This document shows, one piece after another, positions 50,043 to 64,000 of a stretch of 64,000 nucleotides of DNA. How positions within the stretch are numbered: the stretch's first letter is position 1; each line of letters starts with the position of its first letter. This DNA comes from Setaria digitata (taxonomy: Eukaryota > Nematoda > Chromadorea > Rhabditida > Setariidae), in the NCBI GenBank assembly GCA_003640385.1, contig RCAB01000046.1:62001-126000 (forward strand). The letters run 5' to 3'. The translations under genes and the position numbers were made by a program. Below the pieces are notes generated by a model. That model was not told the origin of the DNA, did not search any database, and saw only the letters and a list, made by a program, of their open reading frames with translations.

Positions 50043-52235
50043 GATATTATTGATTTATTTCTTGTATCCAGTGGTTATCCATACAACTACCGAGTAATAC
50101 ATGGCCACGGTAGATTATGGTTTGGAAATTTTATCTTTGGTTATGTGCTCTGTAGTGACAGCGATGTTGACAATTATTTGAAGTGAACTAACTAAGAGTT
50201 TTCCGAGTAAACAACTGTGGGTTGGTTCGGATTTGTGTGACCGTCTGGAATTTATTATTTGGAGCACAAGTAAACAGAAGATGTCCAACATTCTATCTGG
50301 CTGTCTGATTATAATTAGTATGGCTGTTACACAGTTACGCTTTGAGTCCCTTTTTCCATGAAAACCTTATTAAATAAAAAAAAGGAAAAGTTTGGTGACT
50401 TGCTCTGTAACATTACATAGGATTTAATCTGCGTAATGAGTTATGGGTAGGAAACGTGGTTTGTGATACAAGATGGGTCTAGAATATCCTGGAAGGACTA
50501 AGTAGTTTGGTTGAGGACGTCACTACGTCACTCCTTGTTTTCCCGTAGGCATTGTTTCAGAATTAAACCAACGTGAACGTTCCCGATCTTTACAACCTAC
50601 ATTGGCATCGTTGGTGTGGGCTGTTCCTAGAAGTTGAGTATTCCAGAGTTAGGTTTGCAGTTACTTCAGTAACTCTACCTCAGCTGTGCCCAAACCATAC
50701 GACCGATCCGTGGTGGTTTTATCCTTCTGGTCACGTTACGTCACGCTACCACAGGTCATGAGTGCCACTGGGAAATGATGTTGTGGCATCCTTCACGGTG
50801 GAGCAGTAGGCTGTGCATGTCAGTAGCAGTGTTCATGGCACTGATCTTCAAGGACACCGTTTGTCAGCACGTTGTTTCCTTTTCCAACATTCTGGTGGGA
50901 GCTTCCCAACTTTTTCCTCCTTTGCAGCCCAGATCGCCACGCTGTCCCATTCTTTTCATGTGTTTAAGTGCTGTCACCCGTATATCGAAAGTTAGCAAAG
51001 AAATTTTGTGTGTTTAACAATTTTCCCGTAAACTTCCGTATGTTTTCGGGTCAGACTGGCTGTAGTGTTGGATGAATGTGCACACATGCTACCACTGCTG
51101 TTCTGTAAACAAAACGAGCGATAGTTCGGACACGGTGTAACTATTGGCGGGATATGCTGTGTTGCGGGGTACACCCTGCCTCTCTGCGTTACAACTGCAT
51201 TCGCTTTATCTTAGCAGGTTGTTGAGGACTAAAAGGCCCTCTTGACGACTGTACCACCCATCGTTATATGAGAAGTCAAACACAGACGGGGCGGGGCTTG
51301 CGTGTTTACCTGCATGGTCAGTACGCAGCATCCATCCTCCTGTCTCTATGTGTGAGTCATCAGTTCATTGATCGTGGCGGGCAGAGGCGCGAGGGAGAAG
51401 ATAGCTTAGCATAGGTCTGTTTCACTGCCAGCGTTGGTAATGTGGACCGGACATCGATAGTGTGATGTTCTCATTGGGTTAGGGAGGTAGGTAGTGGTGT
51501 GCGAGTAGGGAGCGAGGCAGCTGAACGGGTTCTGCTACATTGTGCGGTGTGTGCGCTACAGTGATCTTCCTAGTTATCTCCAAGGTTTCCAATTCTCTTT
51601 TATCATCACTCGTGGGTTGTGTCGCATGGGCAGTAGGAGGTCGTAACCTGATCAAGGCTTTCTGTACTCTTGCTGATGACTTTCCAGGAGTGTTGTACCA
51701 AAATCATTCCTTCCCTGCTTCAACTGCTACATATTCCCATTAAAATGTTGTCTGTTGCATAAGTTGGTAGAATGACGTTCATCGTTGACTTACTACTCCT
51801 TTTTAATACATTGTTTATCTTTTCTACTTGACTACACCTGATCCACCATGATCACTTATCAGTTTGTCGACAAGTAGGGGTAAAAAAGAACTAATTTCTG
51901 TTAAGGAACCAGTGCAATGATTAGAAACTCGGTCTGCTTTTCTTTGATATTTGCATCGGAAACTTGAGGAATTATTAGTACATCAGAGTTAAATTCTTCA
52001 CACGGAGTACAAGGTTTGGAGCAATTCCTGCTGACCATTCTAGTGAGTACCGGGTAATTGTGATTGATTCCTGGAGCTTGCTACAGATTAATTTGTTTTT
52101 TTTTTTTTTTTGTTTGTTTAACAACAGATTGTGACTACGGTTACTCCCAAAGCCCTCTGAATCTTATTTAAATTGTTGGTTTCGTTCCTTCAGTAAGTTT
52201 TGCTTTTTTGCACCTTTTTTCACTATTTGTTATCT

Positions 52236-52242
52236 GTTTCAG
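52236..52242 (+). promoter_or_regulatory. Candidate leader acceptor of alpha-tubulin
   Basis: GTTTCAG ends 38 nt before the one-codon first coding exon. Confidence 0.45.
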
Positions 52243-52280
52243 TTCGAACATCTCAACATACCGCGGGTATCAACGCAAAC

Positions 52281-54675
<2,395 letters not shown>

Positions 54676-54806
54676 TATTCTATTGACATTGAAGCAATTG
54701 TGACCCTCTGTTGTTTCTTTTTTGAAAAAAATTTTTCATTAGATTTTATCGTATGACTGTCAAATCCAAGGCAGAAATGATTTCTTATGTGTTTCCGTTA
54801 TTTAAC

Positions 54807-54819
54807 AATAAATAATAAA
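54807..54819 (+). terminator. Alpha-tubulin polyadenylation signal (two AATAAA)
   Basis: Overlapping-region AATAAA copies at 54807-54812 and 54814-54819, about 130 nt after the stop codon, followed by a G/T-rich stretch. Confidence 0.7.
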
Positions 54820-57733
54820 GGAGATGTGAGTTTTTTTTTTTGCATCCATAATAATGGCTTATATTAGGCTCAACCGTGTGCGTCTTTCACCTCAGTTCCT
54901 CTCGTGTCATGTGCTTCATGGCAATTGTTTTTCTGCTGGTGGCGTCGTTATGCGAAATTTGTATGGGGTGGCACACAGAAAATGTGGGAGAGAATTGCTC
55001 ATAAGACGTGTTCATGATGGGTTTTGGTTTGAATGTGTGGCCTGTATCTAAACAAGGGTCATCTAAGTATCTTCGGCATTACCGAATACTTATATGCAAC
55101 TGTGTATTGGATTTTAGCTGTGGCAGTATGAACGTTGTCAATAGATTTATCGGACACGCTTACGTTGGGATATGAAGGTGCTACTCAGTAAATAAGATTG
55201 ATACTTCGGTTATTCGCTTTTAGATAGAAACCAAAGGGACCTGACAGAAGCATTAGCAGGAAGTGAAGAAACAGCAAATCACCTTGATAAAATCCTATTT
55301 TCCTCCTATTTTGTCTTGTTTTTTTTCCTTGATAAACGGAAGCAGTTATCATCCACACGGAAAATACCAAGCTTAGCGAAATGAGTTTTTCATGTCATGT
55401 TGAATTTCTTTCCAGTATTCAGATATTCAGTCAGGTTTGTTACGGTGCAGATAAAAATTCATATGCTTTTGTGCTTTTCGTAATTCTTATACAAAAAAGC
55501 CCATGCCCAAATAATTTTGATCACCCGGTCTCCTTTGTCTTCGCTTCCTACTTATATTTGTTTTAGATCAGTAACGACCAAAGTGATAAAATTAAAAAAA
55601 AAAAGAAATCCTTCTAATGTTACTTCATGAAGTGAGCAAGACATCTGGCGAGCTGCTGACAACATCATTCAAAAACTGCAGAAAGTGTATTTTATAACGA
55701 AATGAAGGACTGGAGAGATAGTGAACAAGTGTAATTTGGTGAGTAGTGTCGAATGATTTATTAAGAAATTCTTTTAGACATATTTTCAGTCGAGAACTTT
55801 CAGACAGTCAAAGATGCCGAACATCTTTATCAAAAATAGTACATTGATGTAATGGTCAACCTCTGTTGACGAGATACCTCCTTCCAGTTATTGTTTTAGT
55901 AATTCGAAAGCATAAGTCCCTTTTTGTAGGTGTTTTATGGAGGGGCAAAAACATGTCTGGAAAAGCAGCCAGTTTCTTTTCTTGTTCTGTTACGTGATAT
56001 TTCTCAGGTACGTTTCTGCACATGGAATTCTTCCATCGTGGAAGGAAGCGAACTGGAACGAATCAGTCGAGGAGTGGTGACATATCTGTGTGGAGGACGA
56101 AGCAAAATCGAACGTGCGGAAGAGGAGTTGAGAGAAGATAGCTCATATATGAACTGGATGATATAGAAATCATTCGATATCTCCTACAGTGAAAAACGAA
56201 CGGAAGAGTCAAAAGAAAACACTGAAACGGATGACTAATACCAGGTGAGAAAACATCACTCAGTCAAGGTCACGTTCTATTCGATGAGGGATCATAACGA
56301 GGTGGCTTCTGACAGAATACGAACTGTAGTATGTGAAGTTTATCACGCTACACCACTTTCACAGCCGGTACTATGATTTCTCAAAACAGGTAACTGCTGG
56401 AAGGTTTTTCACTTCATTGCCCTGAAAGGGACTATATGCAGCAGCAAAACTGTTCCTCATTCCGGCGATTGAATGAACGATAACTGCTTTTCAAGTTAAA
56501 CAGTGTTGTCAAGGGCTAAGTTCCGACGATCTCAATGATGACGTTAGCGGCTGATTAATCAACAAGCAAACCGACTGGTTATAATTCCTCATTGAATTAG
56601 CTAGCTTACAAGGAAGGAGGCCTAATCGGATTACAAAGCTTACAGTTCCAGTTCGAGCTCACCGCTCTCCAGCTGTCTCACTTCCCACCCTACTGCCGAC
56701 TCTTCTGCAACCAGGCGTTTGGCTGATGTGTAAATATCGATTTCCAAAGGTCATGGCGGGAAGTGCTCTACCAGTCTCCCTCTCTCTTTCCCCCCTCTTC
56801 CTATGCTCTTCTCACTTTCTGCATGTCTTCTCAGTTCCTCCACTTTCCTCTTCCATCTCATATAATAATGGTCATCTCATTTGCACACCGACCCGTCTCC
56901 CGCGCGGGTTGTGAAATAGTCCGATTCGTTGACGAGGTTGCATGTGGGGTGGTTGACTACTGACTAGGGCGCATGCTTCAGTACCTGTTATTGCCATTAC
57001 CTGGCCAAATGGGGCTAACGCTTCAGGCCACCTAGTCAACAGACAGCTGTTTTTAAAGACATGGGTTTTGAGTGGAATAGCAGCGACAAGCAGTTGTGAA
57101 CGTCGAGTTGCAGATTTGTTTCATTTAAAATTTGAATTACTCCTTTTCAATTTGTCTCGTTCAAATGCAAATGAGTTTTCCCGAACTGCTTGTCCTCGCA
57201 TAACTGACTGGCATGAATTACTGAATAATTTCATCGGTGCTGATGCACTGAGTTGAATATATTTTCTACTATTAATCAGACAGTGTTGGACCTTGGCTAG
57301 GATGAAATGTATCCCATTTTCAACGTTGCCCCACTACACAGCTTTTGGAGTTGTCACTTCTGCTATATCTGGCGTTGTGAGAAATTAAGCTGTTTTTTGC
57401 GAGTTCGAAGTTTTCTGGATGCCTCCACTTTTTTTGTCTCTTTTTTGCTGACCATTTTCCAACAGTATATTTTTAGAAACCTGTATCCACCTCGATAGCA
57501 CCTAATACTTATTATAATATCCAGGAAATAGGGTCATTCAGAGATGCCCTTCAGTTTTTCAAATAATTAGTCTCGGCTTGGTGTTCTGTGTCATACATGT
57601 TGAAGCAACCATTTTTGCTAATTTTTTGGAATGTGGTAGTAACTTGTGAAAAAGAAGATATTTCACTATATATTCTTCACAAGTACCGCATGCTTTGTTA
57701 TACATGAAGAATGTAAAAGCAGTTTGCAGTACT
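54820..57733. other. Intergenic region upstream of histone H2A.Z
   Basis: Mostly unassigned. A 78-codon frame at 55930-56166 begins just after a TTTTTGTAG acceptor and has a charged end (SKIERAEEELREDSSYMNW), but I find no partner exon or family. Bases 56640-57050 are G+C-richer and may be promoter DNA. Confidence 0.45.
57723..57729 (+). promoter_or_regulatory. Candidate trans-splice acceptor for H2A.Z
   Basis: TTTGCAG ends only 4 nt before the ATG at 57734, too close for an ordinary 5' exon, which favours spliced-leader addition. Confidence 0.6.
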
Positions 57734-58702
57734 ATGGCTGGAGGCAAAGGTAAGGCAGGTAAAGATTCCGGCAAATCCAAAGGCAAGGTTATTTCGCGGA
57801 GTGCACGTTCAGGTCTCCAGTTTCCTGTTGGACGTATTCATCGTTTCCTGAAACAAAGGTATGTTTCCACAGTTTCTTCTTATTTTTTGTAATATTCAGC
57901 AAAGACATTCTCGTTGCGTAATTATAAAAAAAGGAAAAAGGATGTATATCAACTGAGAATGTAATTTGGGGAATTTTTATATATGTATATATATATGTAA
58001 AGTTCGATTGTAAGAAGATTTCTAGGTGTTATTTATTATTATAGCGATCTATTTCTTTTGTCCATATCGCGTTTCTCTTCTCCCATCTTCGTTATCTATT
58101 TATATGGAGAAACCGAATTTACTTGACTAACCATACAATTGCCGCTTTTTCTGCATGCTTGCCATCCTGCAACATTTCTATGAATCTAAGTAGAGCTGCA
58201 GAACTACATCACATGGACGTGTTGGCGCTACGGCAGCTGTTTACAGCGCAGCAATTTTGGAATATTTAACTGCTGAAGTATTGGAATTAGCGGGCAATGC
58301 TTCTAAGGATTTGAAGGTGAAGAGGATTACACCAAGGCATTTGCATTTGGCAATACGAGGAGATGAGGAACTAGATACACTAATAAAAGCAACAATCGCT
58401 GGTGGAGGTCTGTTCCCTTGTTTCCTTATGTATCATATTCTTTCTTTTTTTTTTTTTTTTTTTTTTTTTTTTCTTTCGAAGTGTTGCAACTTTAAACAGT
58501 GTCATGCAGAAGGAAAAAGGTGTTAGGGAAAAGAGAAGTATTTCTTGAAGCTTTCCACTCTCTAGTTCTTGAAACATTTTCTTATATTCGTAAACTAACT
58601 GTTTGCGGCGTTTTGTTTTTAGGTGTGATCCCGCACATTCATCGTTACCTAATGAGCAAGAAAGGACAGCCAACTCCAGCGCAAAAGCAGGGCCCAGCCT
58701 GA
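57734..58702 (+). CDS. htz-1: Histone H2A.Z variant (HTZ-1)
   Basis: Three exons in phase: 57734-57858, 58202-58407 and 58623-58702, giving about 137 residues. The N-terminus [18 protein letters not shown] and the core ([40 protein letters not shown]) are those of H2A.Z, not canonical H2A. The H2A.Z-specific docking region is clear: the [20 protein letters not shown] stretch carries the extended acidic patch. The presence of introns, rather than an intronless replication-dependent gene, also fits a replacement variant. The tail [15 protein letters not shown] is close to nematode forms. It is deposited by SWR1/SRCAP complexes at promoters. Confidence 0.98.
58446..58472. repeat. Poly-T tract in H2A.Z intron 2
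   Basis: A T run of about 27 soon after the exon 2 donor. Confidence 0.85.
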
Positions 58703-60248
58703 ACTAACCAATCTCTGATATACTCGGCCATTTATGATTGTTTTAATTATTTTTACATTCTGCTTTAAATTTGTCAGATTACATTGATTGTACTGTATTT
58801 TAAGGATCCATTTTATCTCCACCTTTTTTATTTGCACTCATATCAATGTGTCCTTTTATCACATCGCTCAATTAGCTTGGAGATGTGAATGTTTTTGTCG
58901 TGGATGTGTCATAACTTTTGGCAAAGTTTACTTTGCTATTTCTTACAGGAATATGGACATTAGTATAACTCGAAGTAATTTATGGGAATGGATATTCCGG
59001 CATCTTTTGTCTCTTGAAATCTCATATTGTTTCATGTTTTGGTTCATTTGATTGTATCTGCTTTTGTTTAGTTCTTCTGAGGATTTCAGATTTTAGTGCG
59101 CAGAAATTTCAGATCTCTTCTTTGTCGTTTTGCTTTGTGAGTCTTGGGATTTCCGCTATCGGAAGTTTGGAAGCGAATATGAAGGCCATTAATTTTGCTT
59201 TCTCCTTGACAAGGAGACTTTGATTAGGATTCATGATGTCAGACGTTTTTCGGTTCCATACGAATTGAAGGTGTTGTTGCGGGTTGAATGCTCTTAAGCA
59301 GTGTAGAGCTGGGACGTATACGAAAGTTTTTTTATACGTACAATAAATTTGCTTTTCAAGTACCGAAAGAATCTGATGCTTGTCGTGTAATGATACATGG
59401 CATTTTCCGCTGGAACACAGCTGCAATGTTGTGAATGTTACTTGGCGCTCTGTTTTCCAACCGTACTGAGATAAATGGTGATGTTAATGTCACTGGTAGC
59501 GACTGGTGCAGAGTACTGTGGAATTGGAAAAGATGTTTTGTGTTGAAGTTAGGTAATTTGGTATCGCTTCCCTTTTCATGTCGCTGTAAGCGCACGCTAA
59601 ATATTGCAGGGCCGGGTGTTGGCAGCGATTTGTAGTTTGTTTGAGCTCTGTGGTCCTGGTGATTCCTTGACATCATGTACTCTGAGCTTGGTTGAAACGA
59701 CTGTAATATTTGTTGTTATTTTCAGTCCAGATCTTGCTATCCCCGTTGCAGGGACACTTGAATTTCGTGATGATTTTCATTGCATTGTAATAAAGAGAAA
59801 GATCTCTAATTTGTCCTCTAAAAAGATGCAGCTTTATTAACTGAAGAACAAGACAGTATTGTAACGGTGAGGAAGCTAGACTTTGTGCGACGGGAAAATA
59901 AGGAATTACAGGGGGCAAAACAATGGACGGGCAGTTCGGATAGGCAGCAAAATAGCGTGTGTGTGAGCCATTTTCTGTGGGCATCACTACCAGTCTGAAA
60001 CAATCTACGTCCCAAAGCGTCATTTCATTTGGAATCCTCTGCATTTCAGATAACTCTATTTGTATTCCGACTGATTTTTAATATTTTTTTTATTAACAGA
60101 ACGAGTAAGCACGTCTCAGTAGCATGAGGTTTTATATAAAGGACTGAAGTCTTGATGATATAAAGCTTCTTTGTAGTTTAATTCAATGGTAAATTATGGA
60201 AAGTATCTGATAAGCTTATTGAATGATATAAATTCATTTTAATTTTAG
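58703..60248. other. H2A.Z 3' flank and unassigned stop-poor region
   Basis: AATAAA at 59342-59347 could end the H2A.Z transcript. From about 59230 onward both strands are unusually open, for example a 123-codon minus frame (60044-59673) and plus-strand stretches such as LLTEEQDSIVTVRKLDFVRR (about 59830-59890). I could not link these into a model by splice phase. Confidence 0.4.
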
Positions 60249-60716
60249 GATTTATCAGAGAAATAAGAGAAAGAGGGATTGAGGAAGTGCTTGTTGTTCA
60301 AAAGCAAGAATTTGAGAGGGGTTTGCTAAGGTTCTCGAAGATCCTCGGTTCTTCGACAGAAGATTCAGAAACAACATTTCTGCCTTGTAAATCATCGGGT
60401 AATATTTGCGTTCTTAAGTGGTTGGAATACTTGATAAACATATCGTCTAACTGCAGGTGAACTACTTCCATTCGTCGTGTAGGAGTTTGGGGATATAATT
60501 CCAACCTGCTAGAATGGCATTAAATTGTGGCAGAATTATCCGATATCAGTTGACTTTTTAACTCACGGTGATCTATTTCATGGTTTTTCTAGTTCATTTC
60601 ACTTCATGATTTTTGCTTTTCCAATAATCACCATTTCAGTATCTACCGTTTCTGAGTTGCTGAAGGAGGAGAGTTTAATCGATTTCGAAATTTTATCAGC
60701 AGTTGACAAGATCTAA
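60249..60716 (+). CDS. Two 3' exons of an unrecognised plus-strand gene (tentative)
   Basis: Exon 60249-60398 follows AATTTTAG and reads FIREIRERGIEEVLVVQKQE and onward, charged and helix-like. It ends TCGG|gtaata in phase 1. A TTTCAG at 60634-60639 opens 60640-60716 in the matching phase: STVSELLKEESLIDFEILSA, then VDKI and TAA. The first exon needs one base from an upstream exon that I could not identify with confidence, perhaps in the stop-poor region from 59230. No homology recognised. The minus strand is also open here, so strand is not certain. Confidence 0.3.
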
Positions 60717-63471
60717 TTAAGAAGCTTGCTAACTTTTTGTGTTTCATTTCACTTCTTCCAATTTTAATTTTTTTTTTTTCACATAGTGTAATTCTTGCTT
60801 TTCCTTCCCTCTTCATATTCTAGTTTCACGTTTCAGTTATTTTAGTTTTCCATTTTACGCAACTTTTCCCTCCTCCTGTCCTGTCATCATAGGCCCTTTT
60901 CATTTTTGTTCTCTTTGTATTCGCTTAATCCAATATACAGAGGAGCCTTTCAAAATTTTGCTTTTGATTTGCAGGAATGTCATTTAAATTGGACCTAAGT
61001 TAAGGCTTGGGATTTTACTGTTTTTAGTTTTCTAATTTGCGTGACTTCAATCGTAAAATCCCTTGTTACTTACTGCATGAAGTACCATCATCCTTTCAGA
61101 CCTGTGATAGATATTACAATTATTTTAAGACAGCCGCTTGTAAGGGGTAATCGGCAGTTGATCAATCCATGGCAGCAGATCCTTTTCAAGCACATAGCCT
61201 GGATGTTGATGTGGAATCACAAAGATATTATAATGATCGTATTAACTATGAGGCAATTATTGAATGACACAATTCTGCAAGAATTTAACGTACAGTCTAC
61301 ACCATGACTGTTTGAAATTAAAATTTCTTTCTCAAGTTAATTTAAATTTTGCTTGGACAGAGAAGGATATTTGTTGGAGGATTAAATTCATCTGCTGCAG
61401 GGTGGACTAGTTACTGCTCATCCTTGTCAGTATTTGTTTCTTAAATACTTGTAAATCTGCTTACATCTTCCCAAAACAATGTGTTATTCTATCAGTGGCA
61501 CCTTGCATCTATTTTTGATTAATTTGGCGACATTGTTTGGAGTTAATGCCTTTTACTATTACTTGATGGAGTGTTTAGAAAACACTTTGTCTATCCTACA
61601 GCTGCTCAGAGTGTGATTAATGTACAATGATTCATTTATATGGACACAATAGAAGGTCAATTCAGATAGGTATTTCGTCAACTCAGATGAACGTTTCTAA
61701 TAAAGCAAACTCAAATTCGGTATTCATGTTGTTTCTTGGATTGCATCATTTCATACAAATATACTGCATGCTGCACCCCATTTCTGCCTTTCTTACATGA
61801 TCAAGATGTGGTAGCCTTTGAATCAGCTAATGAACCTGTTCTGTACTTCCTCAAATCATTTAATTCGATCATCTGGAGTACAGTCGACTAAATCTGTTGA
61901 TTTACTAAGAGCAGGAGTATAGCCTGATCAGGTTGCTTCTGTAACCTCTGTGCCCCGCCATGCAAGGAGTGGAAATCCACTGATGAGTTCTAAACTGCGT
62001 TTGAGTGAAACTAAGCCCTGGGTGCATTTTCACTCCTCACAGAGTCACAGTTTCATGTACAGACCGCAGTGTCAAAGTATACTTCAGCACCGGAATCTCC
62101 ATTTCACGTAAACAGGTGAGATAGTATTACAGAAATGGAAGTGACAGAAAGGTTGTTCCAAGCAAGATATATAACTTGCTGAATGGTAAGCAGTCGATGA
62201 GAGTGTGCGAGGTAGCATGAGTCTCAAAGTCTCTCGATAGGGCTTGTTTGCAGTCTGCTGTCTTTACTATAGAAGGGACCGTTATGCTGTCCTGTATAGT
62301 ACCCAAGTGGCCAAGGCTTCGGTAATGTTGTTAAAAGCAAGAAACGGTGCCTTACCTTCAACGTAAAACGTTTCCTGAATAGCTACTGTTATTGATAAGA
62401 TTTCTGGCAAGAAATTCATAATATTATCGTTCACATTCTCGGTTTGCTTCCTCTCATATGTTACGTACTATTTCCCTTTCAGTACCTACCACTTAAAATC
62501 GTTTCTCATCTCTTGGAAAAACATTATTTTCATTTGGTACTCATTGCACCTTTCGAGACTTTCAGTATGGATATCTAATAGTGATCCGTGAGGTGAAAAT
62601 GCACTGAATTTAGCGCCATATCAGAAGTGGCCCATATCGTGGCTTTGTGAGAGGAATTGGTAGTGTAAGTTGTTACAGCACTTTGTTTGATATAGGAAAG
62701 TTGTTCAGATTATTCGTGCATTTATTATAGTTTCGATTCCTTCGGATGAGAAATGGAAATCTAGATAAATATACCACGATTGCAAATACTACCATTTTAA
62801 CAGTTGAATATACTTTATACACTATGAAGTTGCTAATTATTTACGACTCTATGGGAGTTCTGCGTATATAACCTATTTTAAATGGCGAAAGCTTAGTTGG
62901 TCCATACGAAGCTTTTCCCGCTATTCGTCAGTAATGTAATAATCATTAATTATTACGTCTGCCTTTTTTAATAATCTGTATTTACTTATTCTAATAGAGG
63001 AGTCGAAATGATTGGGAAAAAGTAAAAATATTTTATAAACCGACACTTCGAACATGTCGCTTTACCAAAGTTATGCATTGCGTAGGAGGATTTTTATGAG
63101 GTTTTGTGAAATGAAAAAGATAATCGATACCTCTAATCATTTGATGTATCGCTTCTTCAGCTATTGGTTTAACTTGAATACTCGGAATCTCCGATGAGGC
63201 TAACAACGTTTGCTGAATTGCACATTCGGAAATGAGGTGTATGTCGTTGTAAGGTTATGTGTTAGGTATCATGAGAAAAATGATTTCTCTTGTCAAACTG
63301 TTATTTATTCGAGTGTGTATTAGCACGGAATTAATTCTATTAGGTGTCCTCTTTCTTCTGTGTAGCTGCTACTACGAATCCAGTGTATTTTTTGCCTAAG
63401 CTTTGTTCTTTCTTTTGCGAAATAATTGATTTTTTTGTGCCAATCCTTTCCTATTGTATACCAAGCATACA

Positions 63472-63503
<32 letters not shown>

Positions 63504-63552
63504 GTAAATTTTATTTGTTCTGCCTGCTTTACTGATATGAATTTTTGCAGGT
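60717..63552. other. Unassigned region
   Basis: No firm gene. Coding-looking stretches include SMAADPFQAHSLDVDVESQ (about 61165-61225, plus) and ESQFHVQTAVSKYTSAPESP (about 62045-62100, plus). Alternative frames there look equally plausible, so I do not call them. A poly-T run lies at 63477-63499. Confidence 0.4.
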
Positions 63553-64000
63553 ATGACGGAGGTGCTCCTTGGACATGATGTAGTGGGGTCTCCACTCGGT
63601 TCAGACGCAGGCTCGGGGAATTCGCTGAAGAACGGCGCACCACGTTCTGAATTCTTTTTGATGACTGGTGATAAAATAATCAATCTAAACCACAAAATAT
63701 CTCCACGATACGCTGAGGTTATTTACTGAACGAAATTGTAACTAAAAATTGTTTTTAAGTATTGTAAAGCTATTGACCACGTATAAAATATGCATTCTGC
63801 ATCATTTTCTTGATATTTAAATTTTTTTTCTTCCTCTGTTTGTTGGTAAATTATCGTTTCGTAGTTGAGCAAACTATAAACTGGAACTTGAAATATCATT
63901 TGTTTTACGCAGTGTCACACCAGAACTTGCTTTAGATGCACTGTGAACAGCTACCACCAACAACAGAAAAGGCGAACTTACCTCCATGTAGAAGACCTTT
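63553..64000 (+). CDS. Probable 5' exons of a further gene, cut by the window edge
   Basis: ATTTTTGCAG ends two bases before an ATG at 63553, as at the H2A.Z gene. Exon 1 (63553-63717) encodes 55 residues: MTEVLLGHDVVGSPLGSDAG, a Gly/Ser-rich leader, then FFLMTGDKIINLNHKISPRY, ending GAG|gttatt in phase 0. A CTTTAG at about 63924-63929 could open the next exon (MHCEQLPPTTEKANLPPCRR), also in phase 0 and open to the window end; the more upstream TTTACGCAG at 63911 is an alternative acceptor. I do not recognise the protein. Confidence 0.4.

Larger units (their letters stand above)
48992..52280. other. Pur-alpha 3' UTR and alpha-tubulin upstream region
   Basis: AATAAA at 50037-50042 could end a Pur-alpha 3' UTR of about 1.05 kb; a poly-A run lies at 49803-49824. 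Bases about 50480-51700 are G+C-richer and look like promoter-proximal DNA for alpha-tubulin. I find no recognisable exon in the several short open frames. Confidence 0.5.

Noticed and set aside
59673..60044. 123-codon minus-strand open frame
   Set aside because: No recognisable domain; the plus strand is open over the same bases, so openness alone is not evidence for either.

Overview
This window is AT-rich nuclear DNA from an animal, almost certainly a nematode. Three things suggest this. The histone H2A.Z, alpha-tubulin and P5A-ATPase read as nematode-like orthologues. The genes are compact, with many small exons and U-rich introns ending in TTTCAG or TTTTAG. A strong acceptor (TTTGCAG, TTTCAG or similar) lies a few to about 50 nt before most start codons, as expected where a spliced leader is added in trans. 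A parasitic (clade III-like) nematode is my guess, but the sequence alone does not settle the species.

Layout. On the minus strand: a patatin-type iPLA2-gamma/PNPLA8-like phospholipase, cut by the window edge (1-2511), then a large gene for ZSWIM8/EBAX-1, the SWIM-finger substrate receptor of a cullin-RING ubiquitin ligase (3896-18358). A divergent intergenic region of about 4 kb holds a small unrecognised plus-strand gene (19688-20184) and a GC-rich island. On the plus strand follows the ER P5A-ATPase ATP13A1/CATP-8 (22535-30413). It is followed by a convergent 3' region with a perfect 104-bp palindrome next to an N. Back on the minus strand: a SETD4-like SET-domain methyltransferase (32612-35130) and a PHYHIP-like gene with FN3 domain and nematode-type extensions (37074-40814). 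On the plus strand: a weakly supported orphan (44141-45443), Pur-alpha (47321-48991), alpha-tubulin (52281-54675) and histone H2A.Z (57734-58702). A 5-kb stretch with coding-looking exons that I cannot assign follows, then what looks like the first exons of another gene at the right edge (63553 onward).

The genes do not form a pathway or an operon. They are separately promoted housekeeping and regulatory genes: lipid turnover, ubiquitin-directed Argonaute/miRNA control, ER membrane protein quality control, protein methylation, single-strand nucleic-acid binding, cytoskeleton and chromatin. Composition follows transcription: the + strand is A-rich across minus-strand genes and T-rich across plus-strand genes. 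I found no CRISPR, rRNA or tRNA gene and no recognisable transposon. Exon coordinates were read by eye from splice signals and reading phase, so individual boundaries may be off.
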